Shown here piece by piece: positions 22,401 through 37,400 of a stretch of 64,000 bases of DNA; the stretch's first letter is position 1, and every line of letters starts with the position of its first letter. Under the pieces are notes generated by a model. The model was not told the DNA's origin and did not search any database. It was given only the letters and a program-made list of their open reading frames with translations. Made by a program: the position numbers and the translations under genes. This DNA comes from Bedellia somnulentella (Eukaryota > Arthropoda > Insecta > Lepidoptera > Bedelliidae): positions 17,063,261 to 17,127,260 of the forward strand of contig OY755181.1 in assembly GCA_963576735.1 (NCBI GenBank). Direction: 5' to 3'.

Positions 22401-25400
22401 GTCAAGGTAAAGCCACATAGGCGCCAACAGCGAAACATCATCCCTTCAAAAAAACTAGAGTTACAAAAAATTTAGTTAATAAACATATTCGAGTAAAAGC
22501 TGTAAAGGAAGCTGTGTAGTGTCGGCTTAGAATAGCACTACCCCATTTCTTCCGGTGGGTGTACGTAAGAGGCGACTAACGGTATTGGGGCTTTTTATGG
22601 GATTTTTAGGCGATGCGGTTGGAGACCCATCACCAACAACCTTTATTCTACCATCTTTTCCCCACTCAACTTCCAAAAGTGGCTGAGAAATTTCTAATTT
22701 CTCAGCTCTGGCTACCCCTTTTAGGGATTTATAGCCGTGAGTATATGTATGTATGTATGTACGAGTAAAAGTTAGTCAAAAATGTGTGTGTTTTGTTTAC
22801 CTTGCTTTGTCCAGGGCGGTGGGCGGTCATACCTGGGCCGTATTAGTAACTTAAGGTGATATTGTAAAGATGCGCGCGAAATACTCTGAGATATCGAAAG
22901 ACTTGATTTCAAACCCGTATTAAGGTCGAAGCTCAGCCCTAACTGTAATAAACACAAGTACTAATGTACCGTTGTTTGTCCTTTAGGAGCTTCGTGAAAG
23001 GGTTTAGTATGACTTATGAGGTAAAAAGTCGGTCATACCAGAGACAACTTCAAATAAATATATCTACGTCCTATTTACAAAAATAGATAATATATAGATA
23101 TATATGACGAATTACAAAAACAGCTAATTCTTGCTTTGCATAAAAAGGCTTTTACACCATTATATAAAAACCGCCAAAAATCATATCTCATCTAGGAGGG
23201 ATCCCTATTATGGAAGGGGGAATAAATATTAATTTCATTTAAATTAAGAATAGAAAAAAACAAGTATTTTATTTGTTAGATTAAATCAGTTTGCGTTGCG
23301 GTTAAACAACATACATACATACATATACTCACGGCTATAAATCCCAAGAAGGGGTAGCCAGAGCTAAGGAACTAGAAGTTCCTCAGCCACTTTTGGAAAG
23401 TTGAGTGGGGAAAAGATGGCAAAATAAAGGTTGTTGGGGATGGGTCTCCAACCGCATCGCCCGAAAATCTCTTAAAAGCCCCAACACCGTTAGTCGCGTC
23501 TTACGTACACCCACCGGCAGAAATGGGGTAGTGTTATTCTAAGCCGACACTACACAGCAAACGCGGTTAAACAAAGCTTTATAAAAACGTGCTTAAAATT
23601 AAAAGTAAACAATCAAAACATTTTATCTATCTTATGAAATATGTTACTTATAGATAAGAGGGTGCAACGTTTATTTTTTGTCGTTTACAATATAAACAAC
23701 TTTATCTTTAGATTCATAAAACAAAAGATTTTACAGCGTCAAGAGTTTTATAATGAGTTATTAAGGTGCATATTAATCTGTCAAACATTTTTGTAAAGAT
23801 AGCGTACACGTGCAATAAAAAATATTAAAAATAGAAACGACATTATAATACGGATTATACAGATATGCCGTGTAGTGCTGCCTTAGAATGCCACTACCCC
23901 TTTCTACCCGTGGGTTCCGTAAGAGACTACTAAGGGTGGATTTTTGGGCGATGTGGTTGAAGACCCATCACCAACGATACTTTATTTCTATCATTTTATC
24001 CCCTATCGATTTCCAAATGTGACTGAGGAGTTTCTAGCTCTCAAGCTCTGGCTACCCCTTTTTGGGATTTATGACCGTGAGTATATGAATGAAATTATAT
24101 AGATTAAGATAGTTGCAAAGTGACAGCAATAATTAATATTGGCACATCTGCCAAGCATAGAAATTTCAATTAAAAGAGTCATCGTAGGTCATTGCTGTTC
24201 AATTATTTGCACATTTGGTACAAGAATGGTGTATATTTATATATAATTAACGTCAAAGTATATACGGAGGCTAATTACTCAAAACTGAAGCGTCCACTGG
24301 CAGGGGTGGTAGAGGTACTAAGACTTCTAAACATCACGTGACATCGTCACCTGGTCTGGTGTTCAGAGTACCCACGTTATTGTACTTGTACTTGGACAGT
24401 GTACTCACGTAAGGTTGACCGTGACCGTGAAATTGGTGAAGGGTTGACCCGACACGCCTGTCTGTATTGACGGGCGGTCTTTCTACCTATCATGGTAATA
24501 TGGAGGCTAATTACGTTGGGAGTAAAATCGGTAGAATTGCATTTATAACCTAACTAGTGGTTTCGCCCCGGCTACGCCCGGTGGTGGTGATAAGTATTTT
24601 TCTCCGCTGAACCCCTATGATATTTAGCGTGATAATATATTGCCTATATTTGTTCGAAAAGTTATCTTTTCCCATTGGTCAATTGGAATTGGCTGAGCTG
24701 TTTCTGAGCCAATTCGTTACCGACGAACCAATATACAAAAAAAACAATTTTTGTAAATATATTTCTTTTGTGATGAGCAATAAAGTATCTTCTATTCTAT
24801 TCTAATCTGAGATTTAATGCACATATAGAAATTTTGGTGTTTGTTAAAAAGAGTCGGTGAACGGAAAATTATTTTCCCTATGTAATGAATAATCTTTATT
24901 GTATCATCTTGCAGCGGATGACAACGAAAAACGCGATAAAAACCGCGGTTCCACGAAAATGCAGTGATGAAAATTGCATTTTTATTAGCCCAATGATAAT
25001 GAGATTAAAACCATATGAAATACATAATTACTATGTTTACGATGTCGAATGATATCACGCGATTCACACGCGAAAGTATAAACATGTTTTTGTCAATAAC
25101 TTTGCTCGGTCGGTCACTTACATTTGTTTATCTTGCTGATTATAACGTGATTTAAGGGATCAAATGACATGAGAAATCTTGGTAGGTGAGTAGGTGCAAT
25201 AATACGAATGTGGACCAAAATCCCTTAGTTTCATAGAATGCCAGAATATACTCAGATATAAACTTTCACCTTTAAACCTTTATTTCACCATCTATTCCCC
25301 ACGCAACTTCCAAAAGTTGCTGAGGAATTTCTAATTCCTTAGCTCTGGCTACCCCTTCTAGGGATTTATAGCCGTAAGTATATGTATGTATAAACTCTCA

Positions 25401-28400
25401 AACTTAGTCTCAATGTTCACGAGAAAAATCTCCAAAGGGGTGGCAGAGTTACTGTAAGAGTAAAAAAAAGCTATCTGACAGATGTACAGAGGAATATTTG
25501 GCTTGGAGAATATAAGGCGTGAATTTATGTTATGTCTTACAAACTTACAATAAATAGATCAAAACAACGACAGCATAAACTAAAAATCATGATATCTTTT
25601 AATTGTTTTAATTGCTATATCGTCTGCGTTCTCAATTAAATTCAATAAGAAGTATATTTTGTATACAGATGCTAAATTAATATTAATTTGTTTGTTATAC
25701 TCATTCATTTATTAAGCTGTATGTTTTTGTCATCTTCATTTGGGCAATTATCACTACATATATTTGCTACGGAACTCGTGTGAAATTAGTTAGCATTCTT
25801 TGCCATGTTAAACATTTCATTTGAAAGAAAGAAAAAAAAGACTTGTTTTTTCCACGTTTTTCCTCTTGAGGGCACAAAAATACATTAAAAACAAACTTAA
25901 ACAACAAAATTAATAACGGAATTCATGTAATTTAAATCTTTTTGTTCATGAACACCTCTCTTTATTTATTAGTAATAATCCCCACATGAGGTTTTCATGA
26001 ACAAAAAGATTTAAATTATGTGATAGTTAGGCGTTTTCAACATTTGCATTCTATCTGAAAAGATAGACAAGTGGCCTTCTGAATTAGTAAAAAATTCGGA
26101 GGTAGGAAACGCAAACACTACTTAAACGTGTAAAAGAAATAAAGGATAGAAGAATTTCGCGCTGGCAGCCATTGACACGGTGCAGTGGCACAATTGGCAG
26201 AGCGTCGGGGCGTATACCCGAGGTTGCGGGTTCGATTCCCGTCTGTGTCGAATTTTTTCTTTCCTTTATTTATTATTTATTTATTAACGGAATTCATGGT
26301 TTTTAATTGTTGCTTCATTTACATTCATCAATCTGTTAATACATGCCCTTTTATTATTCACACCTCAAATGTTTTTTTAAACAATTTTCGCCAAATTCTT
26401 GCGTCTCCCAGCAATATTGTTGAGTAATTTTCGTTATATTGGTTCTATTGCAGTTACATAAGCAATAGTATTATCTAAATAAAAAGTTTTCCAATAATTA
26501 TGCGAGTATCCGTTAAGGAAAACTAGTTCGATAACTAATGGCAAAGTGTACACTTATACAAAGCCATTACTGAAATTACTCTGTTATTATTGGTGATTTT
26601 CGATTTCATAAATATATTGATATTATGGTGATATTGCATATTATGAGGAATTATGCCAACTGGATTTCAGAAGCGTTAAGATATAGTGTGGAGCATAATT
26701 AATTTTATTATTGAAAAAACCTGTCGCTGACGTGAATGATATGATAAAGTGATATTAGCCGACACTACCCGGTTATGACATGCATAAATAATTGTAGGAT
26801 AAGTTGTTTTTGTAAATGCTGTTTAGTGTTTAGTGTAGGCTTAGAATAGCACTACCCTATTTCTTCCGGTGGGTGTACGTAAGAGGCGACTAACGGTATT
26901 GGGGTCTTTAAGGGATTGTTGGGCGATGCGGTTGGAGACCCATCACCAACAACCTTTATATTTACCATTCCCCACTCACATTTCCAAAAGTGTCTAAGGA
27001 ATTTCTAATTCCTTAGCTCTGGCTACCCCTTCTAGGGATTTATAGCCGTGAGTGTATGTATGTATGTATGTTGTTTTTGTAGCTAAAGCATGCTAGCTAG
27101 CTAATTTGCTATACCCTACCAGGGTGTTAATATATGTATTGGAAAAGTAATATGAACCATCTCAAATACTGTAACATGAAATAAAGATATTTTCACGCCC
27201 GTAGTTCCCATTAGGATAGACAGACTATCGAAAATTTCCAATATTTACATCATATTTTTTTATAGGTTGCGGTCTCTACAACATTGGCAATATGTTGTTC
27301 AGTGGTCTGATCCTCATGGGGATGATCATGGAGACTCTGATCCTCAGCTACGTGATCCCGGCAGCACAGTGCGACCTTCAACTGTCCTCGTCACAAAAAG
27401 GATGGTTGGCAGCTATTCCCTTTATTGGTAAGTTGCTTTACCTAACATGCATATACTCACGGTTATAAATACCAAAAAAGAGGTCGCCAGAGCTTCTAAA
27501 TACTAAACTAAAAAGTCACTAGAATAAGCTGAATGGGAAAACGAATGTAAAATAATGGTTGTTGGTGATGGGTCTGCACTCTGCAGTTATAGCACCCATA
27601 AATCTCTTAACAAACCATAATTCTCTAAGTTACCTATTACGGCCCCTGTTTGGAAAAAATGGGTTCGTACTATTATAAACCGACACTACACAGAGCATTC
27701 TAAGCTGATACTGGGTGATTCTATTCTAGAGTAAAAAAAATATCGCATAATCGCGTAAATTTCACAACCTAAGACGTATTTACGATAGTTATACTAGAAT
27801 AAAATAACGACAGAGTTCAATATTTATTTATTTATTAAAAAACTTTACGAAACTTAAATTACGCCCACACAGAAATGACGCGTTTTTACACAGGAATGAC
27901 GGAAAATAATTAATAATTAAACCGTAGACTCTCTTCAATAGAACAAAGACTACAATCTTAAAGGTGAATTCTAAAAGTTGAAATTTAAAGAATAAAAAAA
28001 TATGGAATAATGTTACACAGAAATGACAATTATCTCATAGAAATGTTTGTTTTCAGACGAAGCCTTAGATATGAAATATGTTTTATAAATTTTATTATTA
28101 TCAGTGATACTAATTAGTATCGCTTAAAATTGGAAAATAACAATCACATTTATTACTTGAGTAAATTATTAAATAACGTTAAATATAAGTAACCAAAAAA
28201 ACCAGTCTTTGTCATTAGAAAATATCTTCCTAAGAAGAATCTTTGTTACTTAGAATTATGTTTCATTTAGCTGGGAATAAAGTTTTCGGCCCAGAACTGG
28301 TGGAAGGTTTTTCTGGTGTAGTAACATTCAAAGAAGATGAAGAATCATACCAGCGGTAAAAGGATTTACGCACATTTGAGAACTTCTTCACATCACATAC

Positions 28401-31400
28401 GGAAGAAGATTCACCATTAAGATCATTTGTGCTAGGTGGTGAATCAGGTTATCTGTTGACTGATATCGGTGGTGTTGGAATTGTGTTGGATTTTCCATGC
28501 CGTGGTAGTTGTGCTAGAAGTGTAACGCGCAACTCTTTGCATGCTCCGTTTGTCTGCCTCTGTTACAGGCTTCTTTGATGTGTTTGCCATCGCAGAAAGG
28601 CTGAAACAAAACCTCCTAAATATTTACAAATCGGTTTTAATTTAAATGCATTTTATAGGTTTGAGCTTAGATTTTAAAAATAGATTTAAGTAGAAAAAAT
28701 ACGTTTTACTTCGCCCAAAATAATCATTTCTGGGTACAGAATAATTTCTGTGTTTATGCTACTACACAGAAATGCATATACAGAAATGGCGAATTAAAAG
28801 TTTGTATGCAATTAAATGCTAAAAAACTATAATAAATTTAAAAAAAATAGGTTTTCACTTTCTCATTAGTTCTCTGAGTAGAAATGACGCAGTAATTTTT
28901 TGATACCCCAAATTCAAAACATTTTCTTACTCTTCGTCGAGCCGGTAAAATTTCACACCAAAAATAACATGACGTCAGCCGCAAAATGCCTCAGTGTTGC
29001 TGCTATGAAAACTATTTTAATTTGCGATAGATACTTTCAAATTTTTTACTCCAATTTTACAATATACACAGGAATGTCGTTTTTTTGGATACAGTAGCAC
29101 AAAGTGTTATAACTCTTAAAATTTAAGAATTACTGGTATCTTTTGGTACTGGTTTTTGGTTGATTTAAAATTTAAGGCTTGTTTTATATTTTTAAATTAT
29201 AAGTTTGACTTGGAATCGGCAATTTTTTATTAATTTTTATTTTTTATTTTTAAGGGTTTTGTTTAGTGATTAATTATTATTTACTGTACTTACTACATGC
29301 TTGTAACAATATTCATGTGAAACATACGATGCAATATAGCCATTCTACTAAGAGTCACTTTTTTACTCATAGAATAGAAATACCCTTCTACCCATTTTTT
29401 ATTGTTTCAAAATATAGTCTTTATAAATGTCCACTTCACTTGCACTTAAGTTTTAGAATTCACTAAACCTAGCCAAAAGGTTTTTTAACGTCAAGAAATC
29501 TTACTCGTTTATTTTAGACTTGAAATTTTAATACCATTTTTTTACTACTAATATTGAATCATTAACTTTATAGGATACTTTTGCCATGTAGTGCCGGCTT
29601 AGAATGTCGCTACCCCTTTCTACCCACGGGTGTCGTAAGAGGCGACTAAGGGTATTAGGGCTTTTTATTGGATTTTCAGGCGATGCGGTTGGAGACCCAT
29701 CACCAAAAACCTTTATTTTTACCATCTTTTCCCCACTCAACTTCCAAAAGTGGCTGAGGAATTTCTAATTCCTTAGCTCTGGTTACCCCTTCAAGGGAAA
29801 TATAGCCGTGAGTATATGTATGTATGTATGTATGCCGTGTAGTGTCGGCTTAGAATATCACTACCCCGTTTTTACCGATGGGTGTACGTAAGAGGCGACT
29901 AACGGTATTGGGGCTTTTAAGGGATTTTTGGGCGACGCGGTTGGAGACCCATCACCAACAACCTTTATTTTACCATCTTTTCCCCACTCACATTTCCAAA
30001 AGTGGCTGAGGAATTTCTAATTCCTTAGCTCTGGCTACCCCTTCTAGGGATTTACAGCCGTGAGTATATGTATGTATGTATGTATGATACTTAGACGCAT
30101 GTAATATGCTTTGAGTATCAAAATTTAATTGGCATCTATTACATAAGAATATGCAAATGTCTTTGCGTTTTGTCTTATCTTGATCAAATCGGATTGCATT
30201 TTTATCGATAAATTGTACTGTATTAAGTTTCAACCGGAAAATCACGATTAGCTTAGTTAAGACATATAAAATGATCCTTAAATTTTATTGCTAGTGCCCG
30301 CGTCAATCGAAGTTACTCGAAACTACCTTAGTGCTAAATCCATGTAAAATACCGAAAGTGCTAATTCCATGTAAAAATTGCAGATGTAAATGCCAACTAG
30401 GAAGGTTATATTTTAAAGGGGTTTTCCATTTTGTTGAGTTCCTTTTTAAGGATGTCCCTGATTTGGCGAAGTTGACAGCCAACATTTAATGATTCATTAG
30501 GCATAATTTCGTCAAAAACTTACAAACTTTCTAATCACCACCAGTAAAGTTTCAAATTAAACCAGTAATATGCTGACTGACAAAGTAGATTGAGTAATGA
30601 CAATGAATAATAAAAAATAATAATAATAAAAACTCTTTATTGTACATCACAAAAAAACAACAATTACAAAAAAAGAGATCGGTACAAAAGCCAAAGTACA
30701 ACTGGCGGTCTTATCACTAAGAGCGATCTCTTCCAGACAAACAATGAATATATTTTTTAAATGTTTTAAATATTTATAAGTAGTAAATTAAATAATGATG
30801 AAAGAAGAAAGAAAGAAAAAACATTTATTTGGAACAAAAACAAAAATACAATTATAGATTTACATACATACATACATACATATACTCACGGCTATAAATC
30901 CCTTAACGGGGTAGCCAGAGCTTTGGAATGAGAAATTCCTCAGCCACTTTTGGAAGTTGATTGGGGAAAGATGGTAATAATAAATGTTTTTGGTGACGGG
31001 TCTCCAACCACATCGCCCAAAAATCACTTAAAAACCCCCTATACCCTTAGTCGCCTCTTACGATCACCCCCGGGTAGAAACGGGGTAGTGTTATTCTAAG
31101 CCGACACTACACAGCATCATCATAGATTTACTCATAAAAAATAAGAATGTATTATTTTTTGCACCAATAAGGCACCAACTCAGCATGTGTATGAAAGAAA
31201 CAAGCAGCTAGGCTGATGATTCTCCCACACGCTGATGCGGCGAGTTAGTTCTGTAGAACATTTATGTATTGCATTTTCAAAATATACAATACTAAAATTT
31301 TTTATCATTTCTTTAGTTCTGTATTTTCATACATGACTGGTCCCGAAGTAGATTGTAAAAAGACGATGCAATATATTTTTTATATGATTTAAATATTTTA

Positions 31401-34400
31401 TATGAATAAGTTGTAAATCGTATATGTAAATAATGATGCAGCAAGTTAGTTCTAAATAACATTTATGTAGGTATTGCATTTTCAAAATATACAATACTAA
31501 AAGATGATTGGTTGGATGAGTTAATTCGAGTAATGAATTTCGTATTTTTTTTTAGTTTTGTATTTTCTTTACCTTTTTCATGCATATTATATAATATTAT
31601 TATTACTTGATTCTATGCTTGTTCATTCGCTTGCGAATAAATGCTTTTCGTTCTTTCTTTCTTTTCTTAAATCCAAATAAGTTTGAAATGAAATCCGTAA
31701 TCCAGCCCATTTACTAGAAACCTGTATATTGACCTATATCACGTTTGCCCTGCGAAATATTTACTCTTATCTATAACAATCGCATAAACGCGATTATGAT
31801 AAGGAATTTTGCCCCCCTTGAACAATACTCATATTTATCCTTTTATCGCAATGTAGAACAATACTGCAGCTAACATAACAGTTTACCTCAATTTACTATC
31901 TGTAACTTCCATAATTTCTACGATAAGATAGGATTAAGTGTTATAATTTTATTTATGTCATACTTGATAGTCCTGGTAACTGCCCTGACTTCACACGCCT
32001 AGCGCTTATAATAATAAATAACTCACGATGAACTCTTGTCATAAAAAATGGTTTTGCTTTTCATTAATGCTTCATAAATTGTAGATGCCGTTGACGTATT
32101 AACTAATGTGTACGCTTAAAAACTGCGGTATATAAAAAAAGGAGAGGTCCCAGAATAACACCCTGGAGTACTCCTCTGGAAAAATTACTATTGTCAGAAG
32201 TATGCACACTACTATCTCTCTCATGAAACTCTACGAATTGCATCCTGTCGGACAAGTAACTTTTAAACCAACGTATCGTCACAACATCAATTCCTCAATA
32301 TGCCATCTTAGATAACATAAAAGGTTTATAAATACACTCAAAGGCCCCCGAGAAGTCTAAAAAAGGAACAAACTTCTTTTACCGTCACTTTGGTCACTAA
32401 ATATGTTATTAATAGGTAATTTTGTTCCCGTTGATTTGACCTTTTCGAAACCAGATTCGAGTTTATTTATAATTTTATAATCCTCCAGGTACTTTGTGAA
32501 ATGATCGTCTATAACCCGTTCTATTATTTTAGAAGCTATCTAAAGTTAAAGGTCAATGCGGAAATTAATGCCAGCAGAGGACAATGACTTAGTTTAAGTT
32601 AATGTTTAGATTAAGAAGGTAATGTAAAAAGGCAGGTCAAATATGGAAGACTAAATTAACATGCATGAAAAGATTAATTAATTCAAATGCAGTTCGAGAT
32701 GGCCAGGTGCACACAAAGTCTCTACCTACCTCAATGAGAAATAATGGCGTGCTTAAATTGTAATTTCATTTGTTGAGCAGGTAACGCATGTTTTTCTCAA
32801 TTCAGAATTAATTATGCGCCGGACCCTCTCTCTCGTTTCATGCAAGATTTGAGACCGCACCATCAATCTTCTATTTCATCTACACGACTACCCCACACAA
32901 ATTACCAATAGGATGATTTTAATTGAATCGATTGAAAATTTGTAGACTACTACTGTAGCACGTTGTATGAAACTGTTACATTTCTCAATGGTAATAAAAA
33001 AATATACAACTTTAACACTGCAAATACATAAGCAACAAGAACAAATTTTAGCGAGATCTAGCTAGTAGGCTATGACTGTACAAAAAAAAACTCAGTTTAT
33101 CATTGCCATTTTATTGCATACCATCGTTTATGTGTAAAAATGAGATTTACCGAAATAATCGTAATATAACGAGTAACCGCGTTCAATAATATAATTAAAT
33201 TTTCAAAATCTTTTGGACATAATTTAATGTTTTTTGACATGAATTCCTCATGTGGGGATTATTACTCATAAATAAAAGATGTTATTAAAGGAAAGAAAAA
33301 TTTCGACACTGGCGGGGTTCGAACCCGCGACCTTCGGGTATACGCCCCCGTCGCTCTGCCATACAGTGTCAGTTGGCATCCAGCGCGAAATTTCTCTATC
33401 CTGTGTTTCTTTTTTTTTTTTTTTTTACACGTTTAAGTAGTGTTTGCGTTTCCTACCTCCGAATTTTAACTAATTCGGACGGCCACTTGTCTACCTTTTC
33501 AGATAGAATGCAAATGTTGGAAACGCCTAACTATCACATAATTTAATGTTTTTTGACATGAATTCCTCATGTGGGGATTATTACTCATAAATAAAAGATG
33601 TTATTAAAGGAAAGAAGGTCGCGGGTTCGAACCCCGCCAGTGTCGAAATTTTTCTTTCCTTTAATAACATCTTTTGGACATGTCTGACATAGCTGTAATT
33701 GAAGGTTGACATAAAAAATAACAATTAAAAGACCGTCACTGAAAAAAATATTTAGTGAAAACACCGCCATTTATTTTGTTATTAAAATTATTAATTTCGT
33801 GACGTATAATAATGGGATTTTCATTCATTTTCCCCACAGCAATAATCCTGACATCCCACTTCTGGGGCTGGGTGGCCGACACACGCGGGCGCCGCCTAAC
33901 CATGCTGTTCTCGATGGCGACCTCCTTGGTGTTCTCCATACTCAGCAGTTTTGCGCCCAATCTTGGCTCCTTCGCGGCGCTGCAGTTTGTCGCTTGTATT
34001 TTGTGAGTATTGTCAAAACATAATATAAAAAAATATATTTACTAAAACACAATTTAATTTTACATTTGCCCTCGCACTAGGCTAAGCCTAGATTTAGATA
34101 ACATAGAATTAAGAGAACTTAGTACGACTAGTAAATTCAAAATAGTGACTACGTTGAATAAAGAAGAAACACGCGCTAGTTTTATATAGTGGAAAACATG
34201 TTTAAATAGACAGTATATTAAGTTGTAGCATAGATCCTAGGGCTAAGTAAAATGGTCAGACCAGTGATGGAAAAAAAAACCCGGCTGCTAATTTGAAAAT
34301 AGACCATTTAATTTTTCAGTCATTCAGAGATGTACTTTGGTGACTTATAAATGTGTATTTTTTCTTGTACGTATGATCAATGTTGACTTTAAAACTACGC

Positions 34401-37400
34401 CAAACGTATGCCCGTTCATTTACTCAAAATTTTTAATAAGTCTTAGCTTAGATAAGTCGAATTCAAACCATTTTTTATTGAACCTAATTTAATATTCTCT
34501 GAACGTAAATGTACTCTTATACACTAAGATATCATATCACGTTTTTATAACAAGGAATTAGTGACTACAAATTGTTTAAAATATACGTAATGTTCACTAT
34601 TCACGCCATATACCCACCTTTCCGAAGTATTAGAAGTAGTACTATTTTATCTGAGTATCTCATAACAGTTGTTTAGCGTATCCAACTATCCATAGAGTGG
34701 CTGAACAGAAATCCTACATACTAGTCCATCACCACTAGGCACGGATACATTGTAACATCAACTACAAGTTTAACGCAAGTCGCTTTCCCACATTTTTCTT
34801 CTCTTAACGAACTAGTTTAATGAACCACACATCCTGCTAAAGAAAGTCCAACAACAACCGGTTAAAATAACGTTTTTTGTTCCAGTATCTCAGGACCGGC
34901 TTCAGGCGTGGTGTACACGTATCTAGGAGAGTTCAACTGTCTGAGATACCGAGACAAGATGGTAGCGTTTGGAGCGTCATTCGTGGGAATTGGAACTGTC
35001 GCTTTACCTGGTAATTTATAGTTAAATGTAAAGTATTTATTGCAGTGTAGTGTCGGCTTAGAACAGCACTACCCCATTCCTAGCCGTGGCTGATTGTAAA
35101 AGGCGACTTAGGGTATAGAGGCTTTTTAAGTGATTTTTGGGCGATGTGGTTAGAGACCCGTCACCAACAAATATGTTTTACCATCTTTTCCCCAGTCAAC
35201 TTCTAAATGTGGCTGAGGAGTTTCTAGCTCTGAAGCTCTGGCTACCCCTTTTTGGAATTTATGACCGTGAGTATATGTATTTTTCAAACTAAGGAGTGTA
35301 ATATCACACTTCATGTTCAATTTGCCACAAATTTTTACAAAAAATCTGCGCCTATCGTATTCCTACTGGAATGAAACACAAACTGTAGAATATATTTCTC
35401 AGTCTATATGTAAATTAGGAAGTCATAAGTAATGTAGCCTCATTTAGTATAGCACTACCCTACATCTCACGTGTATCTAGGGCGACATAGTGACGTCAAA
35501 TCTTTACACATTAAATTTTTATGTAAAAAAGAAACATACCTCTAGTTTCATTACATCAAACGATTATCAAACAGTATACCTGATTAAAAAATACTCGTAT
35601 ATAGATAGATACATACATACATATACTCACGGCTATAAATCCCTAAAAGGGGTAGCCAGAGCTGAGAAATAACAAATTCCTCAGCCACTTTTGGAAGTTG
35701 AGTGGGGAAACGATGGTAGTACAAAGGTTGTTGGTGATGGGGCTCCAACCGCATCGCCCAAAAATCCCTTAAAAAGCCCCAAGTCCGTTAGTTGCCTCTT
35801 ACGTACACCCACCGGAAGAAATGGGGTAGTGATATTCTAAGCCGACACTACACACGACATACAGATAGATATAGAACATAAACGAAGCTCGAGAGATTTT
35901 CCAGAACCGTAAAAGGAAGCGATCGAAGTAGTCTCTGCCTACCCCAGTGGGGACCATCGTTAGTACCACGAATGCCAAATCATTTAGATCTCTTTTTCCA
36001 TACTTTCAACATCATTCTTCCTTGTTTCCAGCTGTCGCCTGGGTAATTTTACCATGGGACTTCGCCCTTCCAATCTCATTCCTGAACATCATATACCGCC
36101 CCTGGCGCCTCTTCATCATCGTGTGCACCATCCCGTACGCGCTCGCCAGCCTCATCATGATCTGGTCTCCAGAGAGCCCCAAGTATCTTTACGCCAATAA
36201 GGAGTATGATGAATGCCTCAAAGTCTTGAGGAAAATGTATGCGGTGAATAAACGCGTCGATGAGGATGATTTTCCTGTAAGTTTTTTTTAGACATACATA
36301 CATATATATACTCACGGCTATAAATCCCTTGAAGGAGTAGCTAGAGCTAGGGAATTAGAAATTCCTCAACCACTTTTGGAAGTTGTGTGGGGAAAATATG
36401 GTGAAATAAAGGTTTTTTGGTGATGGGTGTCCAACCGCATCGCCCAAAAATCCCTTAAGCCCCAATACCGTTAGTCGCCTCTTACGTACACCCACCGGAA
36501 GAAGTGGGTGATGCTATTCTAAGCAGACACTACACAGCCTAGCTACACAGTTTCTAGATATATTAATAGATATATATGAATCATATCAGAATAAATCTTA
36601 TAGGGTGACAACTTTGATTAAATGTTTTAATCAAAGTGACAAAGTCTATGTTTTTAAATAAACGAAGATCAGAAGAACTCAAAATAAATTTGTTACATTC
36701 AAGAATATCATTTATTTTCATCTGCTAAAAAAACTAACGAATGAACTAATGTTAATTTGTGAAATAAAATTTCTGTGTTGCCTCGAACACCAATTGCAAT
36801 ATATGGGATTGGGCTCTAAAATTCAACGTCATGGCAAATGCAAGAGGAATTAAATATTTTACACTTTTTATTCAGATTTAGTTTTTTGTTTGTTATTTTG
36901 TGATACTATACATACATACACTCACGGCTATAAATCCCTAGAAGGGTAGCCAGAGCTAAGGAATGAGAAATTCCTCAGCCACCTTTGGAAAGTTGAGTGG
37001 GGAAAAGATGGTAAAATAAAGGTTGTTGGTGATGGGTCTCAAACCGCATCGCCCAAAAATCCCTTTAAAGCCCCAATACCATTAGTCGCCTCTTACGTAC
37101 ACCCACCGGAAGAAATGGGGTAGTGCTATTCTAAGCCGACACTACACAGCACAGTGATACTACAAGAAATTAAATACCCTGCAAAATTGCCCTAAAATAC
37201 AGAAATAAAATTTTCTATAACTTAAATGTAGTCTGATCCTCATCTATTATTAAAACCATTCATTCCTTCCTATCTTTCATCAATATACTGTAAATATCAA
37301 AAAGTACCATTCCAACTCCAGATAAAATCTCTTCGCGAGGAACCCCAAACAACGATTCCCTCGGGTAAGAATGCTGCTGTGGCCATCCTCACCTCCATGC

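Larger units (their letters stand above)
16402..27265 (+). other. Long intron of gene 2, filled with repeats
   Basis: A 10.9-kb intron separates the N-terminal exon from the first membrane segment. It contains the tandem RTE-remnant duplication, three tRNA-cored foldback elements, several SINE-A copies, the LINE-tail array and nested TIR elements listed separately. Confidence 0.8.
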
